A DNA stretch of 64,000 nt from Hydra vulgaris (lineage: Eukaryota > Cnidaria > Hydrozoa > Anthoathecata > Hydridae), in contig NC_088926.1 of NCBI RefSeq assembly GCF_038396675.1, positions 19,609,501 to 19,673,500 of the forward strand. Reading direction: 5' to 3'. The notes beneath the pieces are model-generated. The model made no database searches. It saw only the letters and a list, made by a program, of their open reading frames with translations, and had not been told where the DNA came from. Shown one piece after another: positions 20,476 through 32,592 of this stretch. How positions within the stretch are numbered: position 1 is the stretch's first letter; each line of letters opens with the position of its first letter. A program made the position numbers and the translations under genes.

Positions 20476-22190
20476 TCAAAGCACTTACCATCCCCCGGAA
20501 ACGAGTTCTGAAAATGAGAACATGCAAAAGAGCACGTTCTTATATGAACGTAAAACTTCGAGAAGCATATGATTTAGCAAAACTTTGTATTTGTTAAAAT
20601 AAAAGATATGAAAGATGAAACCGCAAATAAAGAGAGAAAAATAAATAGTAGTTACGTCATTTTCCAGCGTTCATCGTTCTCGTTCTTTTCTTTCTGCCAT
20701 TTTTTGTGTCGAAAGTGGTGCACACCGCTTAGCTTTAGTTTTTTGCCACGTGTTACCCTCAACCTTTTCTTTTTTTGATTTGTATCTTTTGCTTAAGCTT
20801 GATTACTTTCTTCAACTAATTTAACGATGGAAGTTTTTTTTCACAACAGCATTGTTTTCTTTTCTTTTTTTTTCTTTCTTCTTTCATTGTTTTTTGGTGG
20901 ATTTAGCTTACTTGTGTTCTTTATTGTTTTCTTTTGTTTTGTTTTGTTTAGTTACCGTATTTTCTTCAGATTTTGCATTTTTATTCTCTTCTTCATCTGT
21001 GGATAATTATACGTTTTTGGTAGAAATAGGTGAAATAAGTTCTTTTGAGATATACTATTGGGATTGTATATTTTCGTAGTAATTTTGGTAACAGTCTCTA
21101 GACCGTTACGTCTGGTTACTGTTTTATAACTTAAAATATTCAGTAGATTGACATTAATTTAGGCATAAATTTTATAGAGACAAAAATTATAGGCATAGTT
21201 TGTTTTACAGATATAAATTAGGCATAACAACGACAACGATATCAGAGTAATAAGGTGTATCCTGTCCTGGCATTTCAAGTACACCAAAATGTGTACTTGG
21301 TTTTGTTGGTTTTTTGGTCAATTTTCTGTTTTCGTTTGATCTTTTAAATAAATTATGATAATTATTTATTTTTAGATAAAATTTTTTTTTTTTTATTTCT
21401 CTGTTTTCATCATAATTTTTATTGCTTTTTTTTTTTTTTTCGTAAAAATTGAATTTTTTCATCAAGATTTTTGTTTTAAATTTTTCGTTTTAATGCCAAT
21501 AATATACCATCCTGCATATAACATCCAAGTAAACTCATTACAATTGAACGTAAGAGAACGACAAACAGAACGCAATACATTACGTATTGCGTTCTCTTTG
21601 GCCTTTACTCCTTACGCCTCTTTACGTCTATTTTTTTTTTTTTTTTTTGATGTCTTCTGGTATACTCAAATCTATATGACTTTTTTCTAAATCATTAAAG
21701 ATTTAAATTCTTTACTTAAATTAAGTTTTTTTTACCTCTTCTCTAGCTATGTTAAAAAAGATGTTGGTGTGTAAGAGTTATTTTCATTTCAATATTTTCA
21801 TTAATTTTATTTGGTATTGTGGTTTAATTTTCTCCACGAAAGAGAAATTATACAGAGGTTACATTCAAAGATCCGCAGAAATAAGTTCAGCTCACAAAAG
21901 AGCATTATAACCCACTGTCACAGATTAAGATAAGTGAATTTAATAAGTCAAGGTTAAATTTTAAGTAAAAGTTCAAAGTACATATATTTCTCTATGCTAC
22001 CTTTCGAGTTTTTCGAGATTTTTGAAAAATAGCATAGAGAAATACAAACAAATGCTGGTCATTAGGAAACACAAAACTTTTTTATCTTTCGGACTAAAAA
22101 GCTAAAGACAAAAACGTTAACTAAATGGTGAGAAATTTTTTTTTCCGTAGATTTATTCAATAAACCGTATTTTCTTAACTAGGGAATAGT
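20476..22190. other. AT-rich region without recognised gene
   Basis: Poly-pyrimidine blocks occupy 20760-21010 and 21360-21450, where frames are low-complexity. A palindrome GAACGCAATAC-ATTAC-GTATTGCGTTC lies at 21568-21595. An inverted pair ATTTCTCTATGCT/AGCATAGAGAAAT lies at about 21988/22031. The lysine-rich minus-strand frames opposite the pyrimidine blocks could be LINE ORF1 debris but show no motif. Confidence 0.4.
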
Positions 22191-22942
22191 CGGGTAGCCC
22201 CGGACATTTAAGGAAAAAATAGATCGTACACATATACTAAGAGAAAACAAAGTGTCAAACGTTTTTAAAAGTATAAACAGTTATCTATTGAATTAAAAAC
22301 AAAAAAACTACTATTGTGTACTTAATAATATAAAAACATAAAAAAACAAATGTTAGAAAAAAGGCATGATTCAAAATAGGAGGGTAAATATTGTAAATAA
22401 TCTTTAATCAATAAAAGTTATTAGCTTACATAAAAAATAGATATAATAATATGTAAACCAAATTTGATGATATATCACTCATCTGGTGGTGGAAAACAAC
22501 ATCTTCCACTCCCAGCCAATCTCTTCAGCATATTATGGTTGATATTTGGCATACGCCATAATAACTCAAAGAATTTTTTTACTGTATTTAAAACCACTTA
22601 CCCAGCAAACATGCTATAGCGGAATTTCAGTGTACCTTGACAGGCATTTTGAGCGGAAGTTGTAGTTTTGCTCATCGGTTACTTAGTAGACCATTAGTGG
22701 CAGCCCCCAAAAGTGGATTGCCGATAATTAGCCACCATTAAAACGTGGAAATATTATTGGCTTGCCATTTATAGCAACTGCCACTAATGGTCCACTAACC
22801 GATGAGCAAAACTCTAATAAACCGCAAAAAAATGCTTATATAGGTCCACTGCAAATCCACTAAAACAATATTTGCTGGGTAGCTTCTTCAGTTTAAACTG
22901 TACATCAAGTGTCCACAGTTACCCGCAGTTCGGGGCTACCCG
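22191..22942. mobile_element. DNA element with CGGGTAGCCCCG terminal inverted repeats
   Basis: The left end CGGGTAGCCCCGGAC (22191-22205) returns as GTTCGGGGCTACCCG (22928-22942), a 14/15 match. There is no transposase frame inside, so it is non-autonomous. A complete palindromic MITE (22600-22880) is inserted within it, accounting for over a third of its length. Confidence 0.7.
22600..22880. mobile_element. palindromic MITE, ACCCAGCAAA family, copy 1 (nested)
   Basis: The ends ACCCAGCAAA and TTTGCTGGGT are inverted. The arms fold over most of the 281 bp through GTTTTGCTCATCGGTTA and GGACCATTAGTGGCAG-type words and their complements (TGCCACTAATGGTCCACTAA, CCGATGAGCAAAAC). A second copy with the same internal order is at 39490-39772, confirming a dispersed family. 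Confidence 0.88.
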
Positions 22943-23254
22943 ATGTTTGCAATATACATCTTTGTTAAAGATGATGTGAGTTGCTACGAGTTTTACATAA
23001 AAATAATTTTCATGCTAAGCGCAGAGCAATTTTGATACCATTTACTTCAATGGTATGCGTTATCTCTTTAATTTTTACACTTGTTTTTATCCTAAAGAGT
23101 CTTCGACCATCATTAGTACTACGTCAAAGCGGTATGTCGTGTGTTTTATTGAATATACCATTCAAATTAACGGATTTATTTCACTTAAAATTTCGTCATC
23201 TTCAACTTTCACAGTTTTAACTGTAAAATATGATCCACTAGTTATTGATGACGT

Positions 23255-23311
23255 AATTGACATACAAGTAATTGTGTTACTTATACATCAGTAACACAAT
23301 TGCTTATATGT
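23255..23311. repeat. hairpin around CAATTGTGTTACT
   Basis: ACATACAAGTAATTGTGTTA and CT are mirrored by AGTAACACAATTGCTTATAT and GT, with a TATACATC loop. It is a small foldback with no other visible function. Confidence 0.75.
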
Positions 23312-23389
23312 AATAAACATTGATTTAATTAATTGGGCTACGTATATATAAGTAACCCAAAATCGCTACAAATATTAGTTTTATTTAGT

Positions 23390-23515
23390 GATCGACCGAA
23401 ACCGAAATTTGAGCCGAAACCGAAAGTACCGAAATTTCGGTTCAGTTAAGCCGTAGCCGAAACCGAAGCCGAAATTTCGGTTTCGGTTTCGGCTACGGCT
23501 TAACTGAACCGAAAA
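23390..23515. mobile_element. CCGAAA-rich foldback element
   Basis: Runs of CCGAAA/TTTCGG words end in an almost uninterrupted palindrome at 23436-23513. Its 32-base arms (TTCGGTTCAGTTAAGCCGTA and GCCGAAACCGAA, then the complement) surround a self-complementary GCCGAAATTTCGG centre. The left flank repeats the same words imperfectly. It is probably the terminus or a deletion derivative of a hAT-like element; no partner end was found. Confidence 0.65.
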
Positions 23516-25809
23516 AAATAAAACTTTTATTTTTTTTTTATCGCAATTTGAAATCTGAAAGTTTGTTTCACTTAATCGTATTGCATGGTTTGCCGTCTTT
23601 ATTTCGAAAACCCAGAGAGTTGTCCTGAAAAATTTAGTAATGTTTTTTTTAAAACGAAACAGGTATACCACTTTTTTTATAATGCTCAAAAAACGGAATA
23701 GTGTATTTACTAGCCTTATCTGTATATAAATATGTACATATATGTTACTGTAACCGGCTGTAATAAAATTAGCTAGGTATTATTTAAAATATAAAATTTT
23801 TACATAGAGTCTCGAAATTGTCGGAAAAAAAGAAAAAATTTACTTTATATTATTTTACTACTTGCCTTACGATTGTTTAGTAATACATAAAATTCTAATA
23901 ACTGCTACTCAAACAGTATTTATGCTATATTAAAAGGATTATAAATATTAGCAATTTAGCTAATTTTTGGTACTGCTGGTAACACCAAGAAATTCACTGT
24001 AAGGATTTAGTGTATCTATTGAGTACTCGATTAAGTATATATAGCTTATGCATGATAATACAAGCGTGTTTCGCAACCAAAAATGTTAAAGTAGTTTTTT
24101 TTAAACCTCTTGTTATTAAAAAGTTTAAAATTTTGTATTAGATACGCATACTTATTAAATACTTATTAAATCTAGAAACGCAATCTAATTTTGAATATGC
24201 GTAACGTAACTTTTACATATTCAAAAAAAAGCTGTGTAAATTAAATTTAAAGTTTAAATGGATTTTTTGCTAAATTCAAGCAGCTTTAGATAACAACTTC
24301 CAAAAGGATTTTTAAATACTCAAGATATTATAGAGCTTTTTGTTATTTCAGGTTTGAGACTTCAGGCATTGTGCCAACTCCATTGGAAGTGTCATACATT
24401 TGCTAAAGTGCTCATATATTTGCTAAATAAGGATGCTTTGCAAAAAATAGCGGCGATGAAAGCTTGGCAACAAAAAACATTAAAACGGTTGCCTCACCCC
24501 CCTACTCAAATTTGAGGGAGTGAATAAGTAAAATTTTCAACTTTATTATTTTATATTAAACTTAAATTCATTGAAAGAATTTAAACTTTATTCAAAAATC
24601 TTGTAACTTTCAAAAATTATAATTATTCAAAGTTTCCGACATTTCCCAAAATGAGTTTTAAATTTTGCATCGTCATAACTTTGATCGTTAAATAATTTTT
24701 TAATGAAATTTAAAACCTGTCGATGAATTTAAATTTAGTATAAGATAGTAAAGCTGAAAATGTTATTAGCTCACTGCCTTTACGTTTGTGCAAAGAAGCA
24801 TAAGTTTGGGGTACTTTGTTCCCAAGCTTCTATCATCGCAATATTTTGTAAACCATCTTTATTTGGCATTAGAACGAACATATTTAGGTTTGAAGTTTGC
24901 ACAATACCTGAAAGTGTCATATCTGAAACATCAAAAATTCCTGAAGGCGCCCACATTTAGAGCTATGATTGTTTACTAACAGAAAGTTGTTTTTCACTTC
25001 AATATCCAAATGTTTTTTATTTGAATTCAATTGAAAAATCGAAAGATAAGCTTTAATAAATAAATTAAAAGAATGTTTGAGCAAAAGTTTGGGCGGGAGA
25101 GGGGGCACCAAAAACTTTAAATAAAAAGTTGTCATAAAATGTATATTATAACTTTTTTTTTTTTTTGCGAAGCCATAAAATTGATGGAGCAATTTTTCCA
25201 ATTGCCTTTGATTTGAAAAAAATAAAAATTTACTGAAAACGTGCAAACAATTGGGGACGTCTTAAGTTGATATAAATCGTGCAGTTTTTACTTTTGAAAC
25301 ACGTAATAACTGATTATTTACAAGTTATCTTCTAATCAGAACTCTTTGTCGCAAAGACATGAGGTGTTTTTGCAAGAAATTCTCCCTAAAAACTGCACTA
25401 ACGTAAGTGATATAACGTAAGTTAAATGTGACGTATGAATATTACACGTTTCTTGATATCTCGCTTTTTTTTACTGAATAAGTCATCTTCTTTAATTTTG
25501 TAACAAGTATTGAATTCAAAGCATTCTTTTAAAAGTTTTATTACGATTCACAATACCAATTTGCAAAAACCTAATCTATTCTTTACTTTATTTTTTCTGC
25601 GTAAAGTAATTTAAACTAGAATTTTAGTCATTATGTTTGCTGGGTTTTTTTATACTCATAATATATTAGTTTATTTTTCTTTCTTGACCAACAACCTTCA
25701 TTCAAAATTTCTAGAAATTTCAACACTACGTAACTTTTTACACCAATTTGGTTTATGGTAAATTAACTTTGATAACATGTTTGATGGTAATAGGCATTGT
25801 TTAAAACCA
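23516..25809. other. AT-rich region without recognised gene
   Basis: The only structure seen is a loose inverted pair, ACTTCAGGCATTGTGCCAACTC near 24360 against GCACAATACCTGAAAGTG near 24899, possibly the arms of a decayed 600-bp element. Frames in 24760-25246 show no family motifs. Confidence 0.35.
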
Positions 25810-25974
25810 AGTTTCCACTCATCCGTTTTTCTACGGGAAAGGAAAGGAAAAAAAAATCACGCGAGCATGCGTAATAAAAGTTTTTTTTTGTCCGGAGGAA
25901 AACTGCGCATGCTCCCGTGATTAGTTTTCTGTTTCCTTTCCCGTTCCCGTAGAAAAAACGAATGAGTGGAAACT
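25810..25974. mobile_element. 165-bp palindromic MITE, AGTTTCCACTCAT ends
   Basis: The ends AGTTTCCACTCATCCG and CGAATGAGTGGAAACT are inverted. The arms extend about 70 bases through the CTACGGGAA, GGAAAGG and ATCACG-AGCATGCG words, with a GCATGC word on each side of a short centre. A pyrimidine/purine strand asymmetry runs through the arms. No clear target duplication is seen. Confidence 0.85.
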
Positions 25975-28900
25975 CACCTTTACAATTAAAATAAACGTCA
26001 AACCTCGATTTGTTGTAATTAATAAACGCCAAATCTCGGTTCGTTAAAATATTTAAATTAAGATTAATAGACACAACCTACTTTTTATATTCATTATAAA
26101 ATAGTAACAAATAATAACAATTAATAATAAATAATAAATATAAAAACTTCAAAAAGATCTCAAAAAAGATGTCAAAATAAAAAGATTTTTATGTACAACT
26201 ACGAATTATGATGTCAAAGAGATCTGGAAAAGTGAAGATGTCAATTATTCATTACCATTGTTTTGCTTTATAAATCGGCTTGCATTTACTTTGGCGGCTC
26301 TTTGTATAAAGGTGCCTTTAAAATCTAATTTTATAATTACGAAACAAAAGACCCTTTCAGAATTTTTCCCTATGATTCAGATTTGTGATCATGTACAGAT
26401 TTTTAAACACTTTTTTTTACTGTACTTTTGTTTTACTGTACGCACATTTTGTTACGCCAACAAAAAAAAAAAAAAAAAAATTAAGTTACATAAATCAAAT
26501 AGTAATAAATAAATTTCATTTTGTTATTAAAAAAAATTAAATAGGATAATGTCAAAATTATAAACATTAAAAATTAATCTATTGGTTGAGCACACGAAGA
26601 GTCTATTGTTGTTTTGATTCGCTTTCTTTTAAAAAAAATAAGAAGTTTTTAAAAGCTGCTGACTATTTCTTTTTTAAAATGTTAAACCGGTTGGTTTTTT
26701 CACTTAGCGGTATATTATTGAATCATTTCTTAAAAACGACTTTTTGTATTTTTTCTTTATCGCATATCTCATGAATAAGAGATATTGACTTTTTTTATTA
26801 TTATTGGGGAAAGCGTTTTGACCAAGCTTTCAAGGAAAACCACGTGACTTTAATTCTTTTTCTCATTGTTGCCAAAATATTTATTAACTCATTGTTTGTG
26901 TGCATATTACTTCTTTTTGACTATTATCTATCTATGATTAATATCATCTTTAAAATGAATACAAACATTTACTAAAGTTTTGATATTTTGGATTTTGATT
27001 TGCAAAGCATGATGTGAGTTATGGGCAGTTTTATATTTTTATATTTATCTTGTTCTAACATTTTATTTTGCGTTTTTTAGAATAACAAATCTAATTAATA
27101 ATATTCAGTTCATATGTATACCATTATATCGTTCATAAATTATACTCGTGTACAATCAAAGATTTGCGTATATTTAATAGTAAGGGAGACAGGGAAAACA
27201 AAATGTTGCTACAGAATGGTATAAAGACATAATTTGTATAACTGCTAAATATTTTTGTTTGTAATTATAAAAAATATGTGAACGAAGTTCATCATAGAAA
27301 TACTAAGGTTTAAAATAGGAAGAACTGCTCAAACTGAACTTTGCACTAAAATTACAACTTAACTAGACTGTTTTAATTTATTGAGTTTTTTGTATTTTTA
27401 AAATACGAATATTTTTTAATCAACGAAAGTTAATCGACATTTTAAATGTCGATCTGAAGAAAATGCACATGCACTGTCAACATAAGGGCTTAATTTTTTT
27501 TTTGCGTCTTATTTAATTTCATATTAACAGTCAAACGGTTGGATAAGGTATTTTGCAACCGTTTAATCAGCCAATTAATAAATAAATTGATACATTCTTT
27601 TTGGAAAAAGAATCATTCTTTTGGAAGCACTGTTTAAATCTTTTTTAATGAGCTTGATGTATAAAATAATATACTTCTTTTAATTATGTATGCCAATATT
27701 ATTTATAAATTATATTACATTAAAATTAGATGAGATAAAAAGTTTATACGACAAACAATAATTAAACTAAATAAAAACTAGAACTATTTTAACATGAACT
27801 GAATAATTACTAGAACTAAAAACTTTGCCTCTAAACTGAATAAAAACTAAAACTAGAATTATTTTCCGAACAAAAATATCACTGGTCTTGTTTAATTCCC
27901 TTGCCCACTGGGTCCGCATTAAATCAAGTCTTCTAACTTATATAATTACCCAAATGATAGTTTTTAGTGTAGATTTTTTACTGCTTTCTTTCTCACTTTA
28001 TTTTCATTCTTTTTTTCTATTTTGTTCTTTTTGATGAAATATACGAGAAGTTAATGCTCGAATACTTCGCAATATACTATGAGTAAAATGGTACAGTAGA
28101 ATGAACTGTGAGTGAACTGAAGTTTTATACCCATAAGTAAAATGTTTCATTGGAATTTTTAAGTAACATTCTATATTTGGAATTTATACGCTAGGAATCA
28201 GCAGTTTTAGTCAATTATTGGTTATTACGGACATATTTTTTAATCTTTTATATAGTTCTGCCAATTTATAAAAACTTGTGTTGCAAATAAAACGTCCAAC
28301 TGGAACTTTTGTGGAGATTTGTTGTATGGTGTCAATTTGGCAATTAGATTTTTATCTAATATATCTGATAAGTCTAGGGAAAAATACATGAGCGTACAAA
28401 TAATGAAATGGTACAAATGAGGTGGATCAAAGTGTACGAAATGTTGTAACTTTTTAATTATATTTTACGTAAAAAAATCTAATAATATGTTTTTGTTTTG
28501 CCTTTTAAAATAAGGCAAACAAAAATAAACGTAAATGGTTAAAATAACTTAAACAACTTAATTTCAGATGTCAAAACAACGTCAGATATCAACAAGGTGC
28601 TAAAAATAATAATAAGAATAAGAAATGTCATTTGCTAATTAAAAAAAAAGTTAACTCTGGTAACGCCTGAAGGCGCGAGACTCTGCGCGAGAACACACTT
28701 TGCACTGCCATCATAACCAACCCTGGGTAAAGGTTTAATAAACCTTTTAAGAAACAAAGACAAAGTAACAGAATTACCTTTATAATTATCTTGTTTTTGA
28801 ACTTATGTTTTTTAACTTATAGGTCGTACGCAGGTTTTTATGTTTCTTTCGTCCTGTAGCACAAAGTCTATGTTCTGTGGATGTAAACTTGCGATTTAAC

Positions 28901-29130
28901 ATTTAATGAAACAAAAATATAAATGTTTACAATATGAAACACCATAGTTTGTTTACATATTTTTCTGTTCTAACTTTTCGTTTACACGCGATCTTTGTTT
29001 TATTTTATATTTATGGATTCTTGTTTCTTTACTTTTTTGATCTAATAATTAGACAGCAATGTGCGTTTCAAGTAAATTACTATAACTACAAAAAAAATAC
29101 AACATATAACTTTTTACACAGTATATTGTA

Positions 29131-29132
<2 letters not shown>
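25975..29132. other. AT-rich region without recognised gene
   Basis: No coding block, RNA gene or element ends were recognised. Minor items are a poly-A stretch at 26461-26480, a small palindrome around CGACATTTTAAATGTCG at about 27436-27452, and a short higher-GC patch at 28660-28735 (CTGAAGGCGCGAGACTCTGC). Confidence 0.35.

Positions 29133-29215
<83 letters not shown>
29133..29215. repeat. (GT)n microsatellite
   Basis: About 40 uninterrupted GT units, the only long GT tract in a window dominated by TA tracts. Reading frames across it are artefacts. Confidence 0.97.
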
Positions 29216-29216
<1 letters not shown>

Positions 29217-29500
29217 ATAATGTGTACAGTAACGTATTGTGTACAAAATTTAGATAAACTAAAAATTAAAAGAAATAAAAGCTTAGTTCTTGAAAAAGAT
29301 CAAAGATCAAAAGGTAAAAAAATTGTTATGTTCAAAAATTTAACCCCGAAATTATCTTAGTAAGTGTAAATAATCCTTTTTCAATCTCTAACTATTTAGA
29401 TGGCATAGTTAACTACGGCCATCTAACAAGTCAGTCTTAGTTTAATGGTACCTTTTTCTCTACACTTTGAACTACTTGGTGGTGAGGCCCGAATAAAAAG

Positions 29501-29731
29501 TATACAAATATTAAACAATACTAAAATTGTTATTTGAAGCTAAAAAAAACTAGACCATAGGTTAACAAATCAAATTAAAGCTGTAAACCAAACATAACTT
29601 TTACTCTATTTATAAATAGAGTAAAGGTTATATTTGGTTCACAGCTTTAATTTAATTTGTTAATTTATGATCTAGTTTTTTTATTTTTTTGGCAACAATT
29701 AACAATTTTAGTATTGTTTAATATTTGTATA
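29501..29731. mobile_element. 231-bp foldback element with ~115-bp arms
   Basis: TATACAAATATTAAACAATA at the left end is mirrored by TATTGTTTAATATTTGTATA at the right end. The arms stay complementary to the middle (CTCTATTTATAAATAGAG), so nearly the whole sequence forms one hairpin. Small differences such as GCAACAATTAACAATT on the right show some age. Confidence 0.88.
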
Positions 29732-29804
29732 TAAATATTTTTTAAACAGTTTTTTAAAATTCTTTAGTTGTTCGCAGTTATGTTGCGGGAGACTTTAAAA
29801 AAAA

Positions 29805-30865
29805 AAAAGATCTGGGATCAACATTTAAATTTAGGGTAGATTAGGGTAATATGAGCACCTTGGTAATATGAGCATACTTAAAGATTTCTTAGATGTGAGC
29901 AGTGAAGTTAAAGTTGCTTTGTATTTTTTGAACCGACTAAATGTGGTAATAACAGGAATCAGTACAATTAACGTAAAATTATATGCAGTAATTAGCGGCT
30001 ATCATCTAATTAAAACGCTGGTAAAAATTGCGTTGTAAAAATAATATCATCACGTATGAATAAATTTGTGGCACGAAGTTTTGGTGCTAAAATAATGAAA
30101 TTAATTTTTTCATAAAGAAAAATATGTTAGCTAAAAATCAAATCCATTTTTGTTTAAAAAATAATGCATAGCAACATTTAGTTTTGACTTTATTTAAAGA
30201 TTTTTGTGTAATACGAGCATGCTCAAATTACCCAGTGTTTTTCATTGAAGTTACCTATTTTAAAGTCCTAAAATAACAGTGGCTTTAATTGCTTTTTAAA
30301 TAAAAAACAAAACATAGTTATAAAACTTTAATATTTTAACAATATTAAATGTTTTTCTGCAACTTAAATTCAAAAAATTTAGGTTTTTATCATTCAAAGG
30401 TTTGAATTAATAAAATTGAAAAAATAACGAACAAAGTTTTTTTTTTTTTTTTTGGAAAACATAGTAGTATTGTTTCAACAAAAAGTGGGTTAAAATTTGA
30501 TCTTTTAAAGACAAGTTTTGTTAATAACGTATCATTATATTCCAAAAATTAGTTCTAATTGCCAGGTTGGTATTTTTTTACTTAATAAATGTTACTTTTT
30601 TAAGCTAATTTAAAGTGCTCATATTACCAAGTGGTCTGGGTAATATGAGCACTTTTGCTACTTTTTTAAAACCTTTGTGTTTTTTAAAAAAAATTTCGGG
30701 TGCCCAAATATATAAGTGGATCATGAGTAGGGACCTCTAAAAATTGTTTATTCGCAAAAATTTTGGAGCCAGCATAATTATTTTCTATATTATTCTAATT
30801 TTCGTTTATGGTGCTCATATTACCCTAATCTACCATAAATGTTGATCCCAGATCTTTTTTTTCAG
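29805..30865. mobile_element. DNA element with ~57-bp terminal inverted repeats (GGTAATATGAGCAC)
   Basis: The left end AAGATCTGGGATCAACATTT, then GTAGATTAGGGTAATATGAG and CACC, is mirrored at 30808-30862. Internal copies of the terminal word occur at 29860-29880 and as a hairpin AAGTGCTCATATTACC/GGGTAATATGAGCACTT at 30614-30653. No transposase is present. The repeated GGTAATATGAGCA word could be a transposase-binding site; that is inference. Confidence 0.85.
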
Positions 30866-31003
30866 ACCAGAACGTAATTTATAACACATTTGCGTAAGTG
30901 ATTTAATTATTTTAAAATATATTTTAAACAAATCAAGTTATGAAAAATAGTTACAAAATTTAAAGTACGAGCGATAACAATAACGACGATATAAATGGCA
31001 CGA

Positions 31004-31009
31004 TTTATT
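31004..31009 (-). promoter_or_regulatory. poly(A) signal for the cysteine-rich terminal exon
   Basis: AATAAA on the minus strand, 25 bases past the stop codon at 31034-31036, a usual spacing for a 3' end. Confidence 0.55.
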
Positions 31010-31033
31010 TGACAATATAATGCAATGTTCGTT

Positions 31034-31281
31034 TTAACACTTAAAATCACAACAAATGACACTGTTCATAACGTGATTTGGTTTGCAGTCAAAACCATTC
31101 AAATCATATTTCATAGGACAGATAATTTTATAAGTACATTGCTTACTCCTGAACTTGCATTCTGCATACGGTTCTTTTCCTGAAATGGCACATAGTTTAA
31201 TTTTATCAACGGAAGTAGCATCACATGCCATAAATGATTTAATGATTTCTTTTTTGTTTCGGCTATTAGATGGTCCTGGTG
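31034..31281 (-). CDS. terminal exon encoding a cysteine-rich domain, gene unrecognised
   Basis: The minus-strand acceptor TTTTCAG precedes C at 31281, and the frame runs to TAA at 31034-31036. It begins [20 protein letters not shown] and ends [11 protein letters not shown]. The last 65 residues hold nine cysteines, including a terminal CC-x3-C, suggesting a disulfide-bonded or metal-binding module. The exon requires one base of codon from upstream (phase 1). The exon at 38665-38854 supplies exactly that with its final G, making GCA (Ala). The two may therefore belong to one gene across a 7.4-kb intron containing the hAT and Tc1 elements. The codon content is clearly not TA-repeat translation. 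No known family is recognised, and no signal peptide can be judged without the 5' exons. Confidence 0.55.
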
Positions 31282-31289
31282 CTGAAAAC

Positions 31290-31399
31290 GTATGTATATA
31301 TAAAAGAATATATATATATAAATATTTATATATATACATATATAAATATATACAAATATACATATATATGTATATATATAAATATGTATATATAAAAGA

Positions 31400-31448
<49 letters not shown>

Positions 31449-31457
31449 TATATATAT

Positions 31458-31509
<52 letters not shown>

Positions 31510-31535
31510 TTATGTATGCATATGTATATATGTAA

Positions 31536-31586
<51 letters not shown>

Positions 31587-31648
31587 TGTACACATATATA
31601 TACATATATATAAATGTGTGTACATATACATATACATATGTATATACT

Positions 31649-31680
<32 letters not shown>

Positions 31681-31783
31681 TACATATATATGTATATATA
31701 TAAATATCTATATATAAAAGAATCTCTATATATACATATTTATATATATACATATAAATGTATATATATATATATACATATAA

Positions 31784-31849
<66 letters not shown>

Positions 31850-31892
31850 ATATGTAAATATACATATATGTCTATATGTATATACATACATA

Positions 31893-31945
<53 letters not shown>

Positions 31946-31989
31946 TTATAAATATGTATATATATGTATTTATAAATATGTATATATAC

Positions 31990-32066
<77 letters not shown>

Positions 32067-32117
32067 TATATATATATATAGATATATATATATAGATATA
32101 TATATAGATATATATAT

Positions 32118-32188
<71 letters not shown>

Positions 32189-32226
32189 TATATATAGATA
32201 TATATATATATACATATATATATCAT
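31290..32226. repeat. long degenerate (TA)n / TATG-TATA tract
   Basis: More than 900 bases of TA repeat with frequent TG, CA, TAAA and GATA interruptions, some in higher-order repeats such as ATATAGAT at 32064-32130. It produces spurious long YIYIY frames on both strands. The hAT at 32225 was inserted at its right edge. Confidence 0.95.
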
Positions 32227-32440
32227 ACATCAAAACGCACTTTTTTTTGCGTATTGCGTATTGAGTATATTACTCATATCATACTCAATACGCAACTCAA
32301 CGTACGCAATTTCTTTGAGTACAATACTCAATACGCAACTCGTAGTACGTATTTTTCTTGAGTAGAAAACTCAATACATAACTCTTAATACGCATTTTTT
32401 TTGAGTAATTTGCGTTTTTTTTTAGAGTGTAAAATATAAT
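32227..32440. repeat. left terminal inverted repeat of the hAT, ACTCAATACGCA motif array
   Basis: Repeated words GCGTATTGAGTA and ACTCAATACGCAAC lie in both orientations, about six per end, separated by AT spacers and ending in TTAGAGTGTAAAAT. It pairs with 35845-36029. Confidence 0.88.
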
Positions 32441-32592
32441 TTTGTTCTAAAAGTAATATTGTTTTTTATATAATGAACAGAAACACGAAAAAAAAGAGAA
32501 AAAAAAAATTATATTTTTCTAAAATGTATTTTCAATTCATACACAAAAACAAAAGTAATGAAGAAAATTTTCAAACAACTGAAGAATTATTT

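Noticed and set aside
20852..21079. Phe/Leu/Ser-rich frame that could pass as a membrane protein
   Set aside because: Encoded by a T-rich pyrimidine tract; composition alone explains it.
24353..24930. Foldback element with ACTTCAGGCATTGTG arms
   Set aside because: The arms are short and diverged, with no further pairing inside; left as a note in the region entry.
29049..29360. Cys/Val and Thr/His repeat frames over 29133-29215
   Set aside because: Artefacts of the (GT)n tract; the flanking parts show no conserved motif or splice context.
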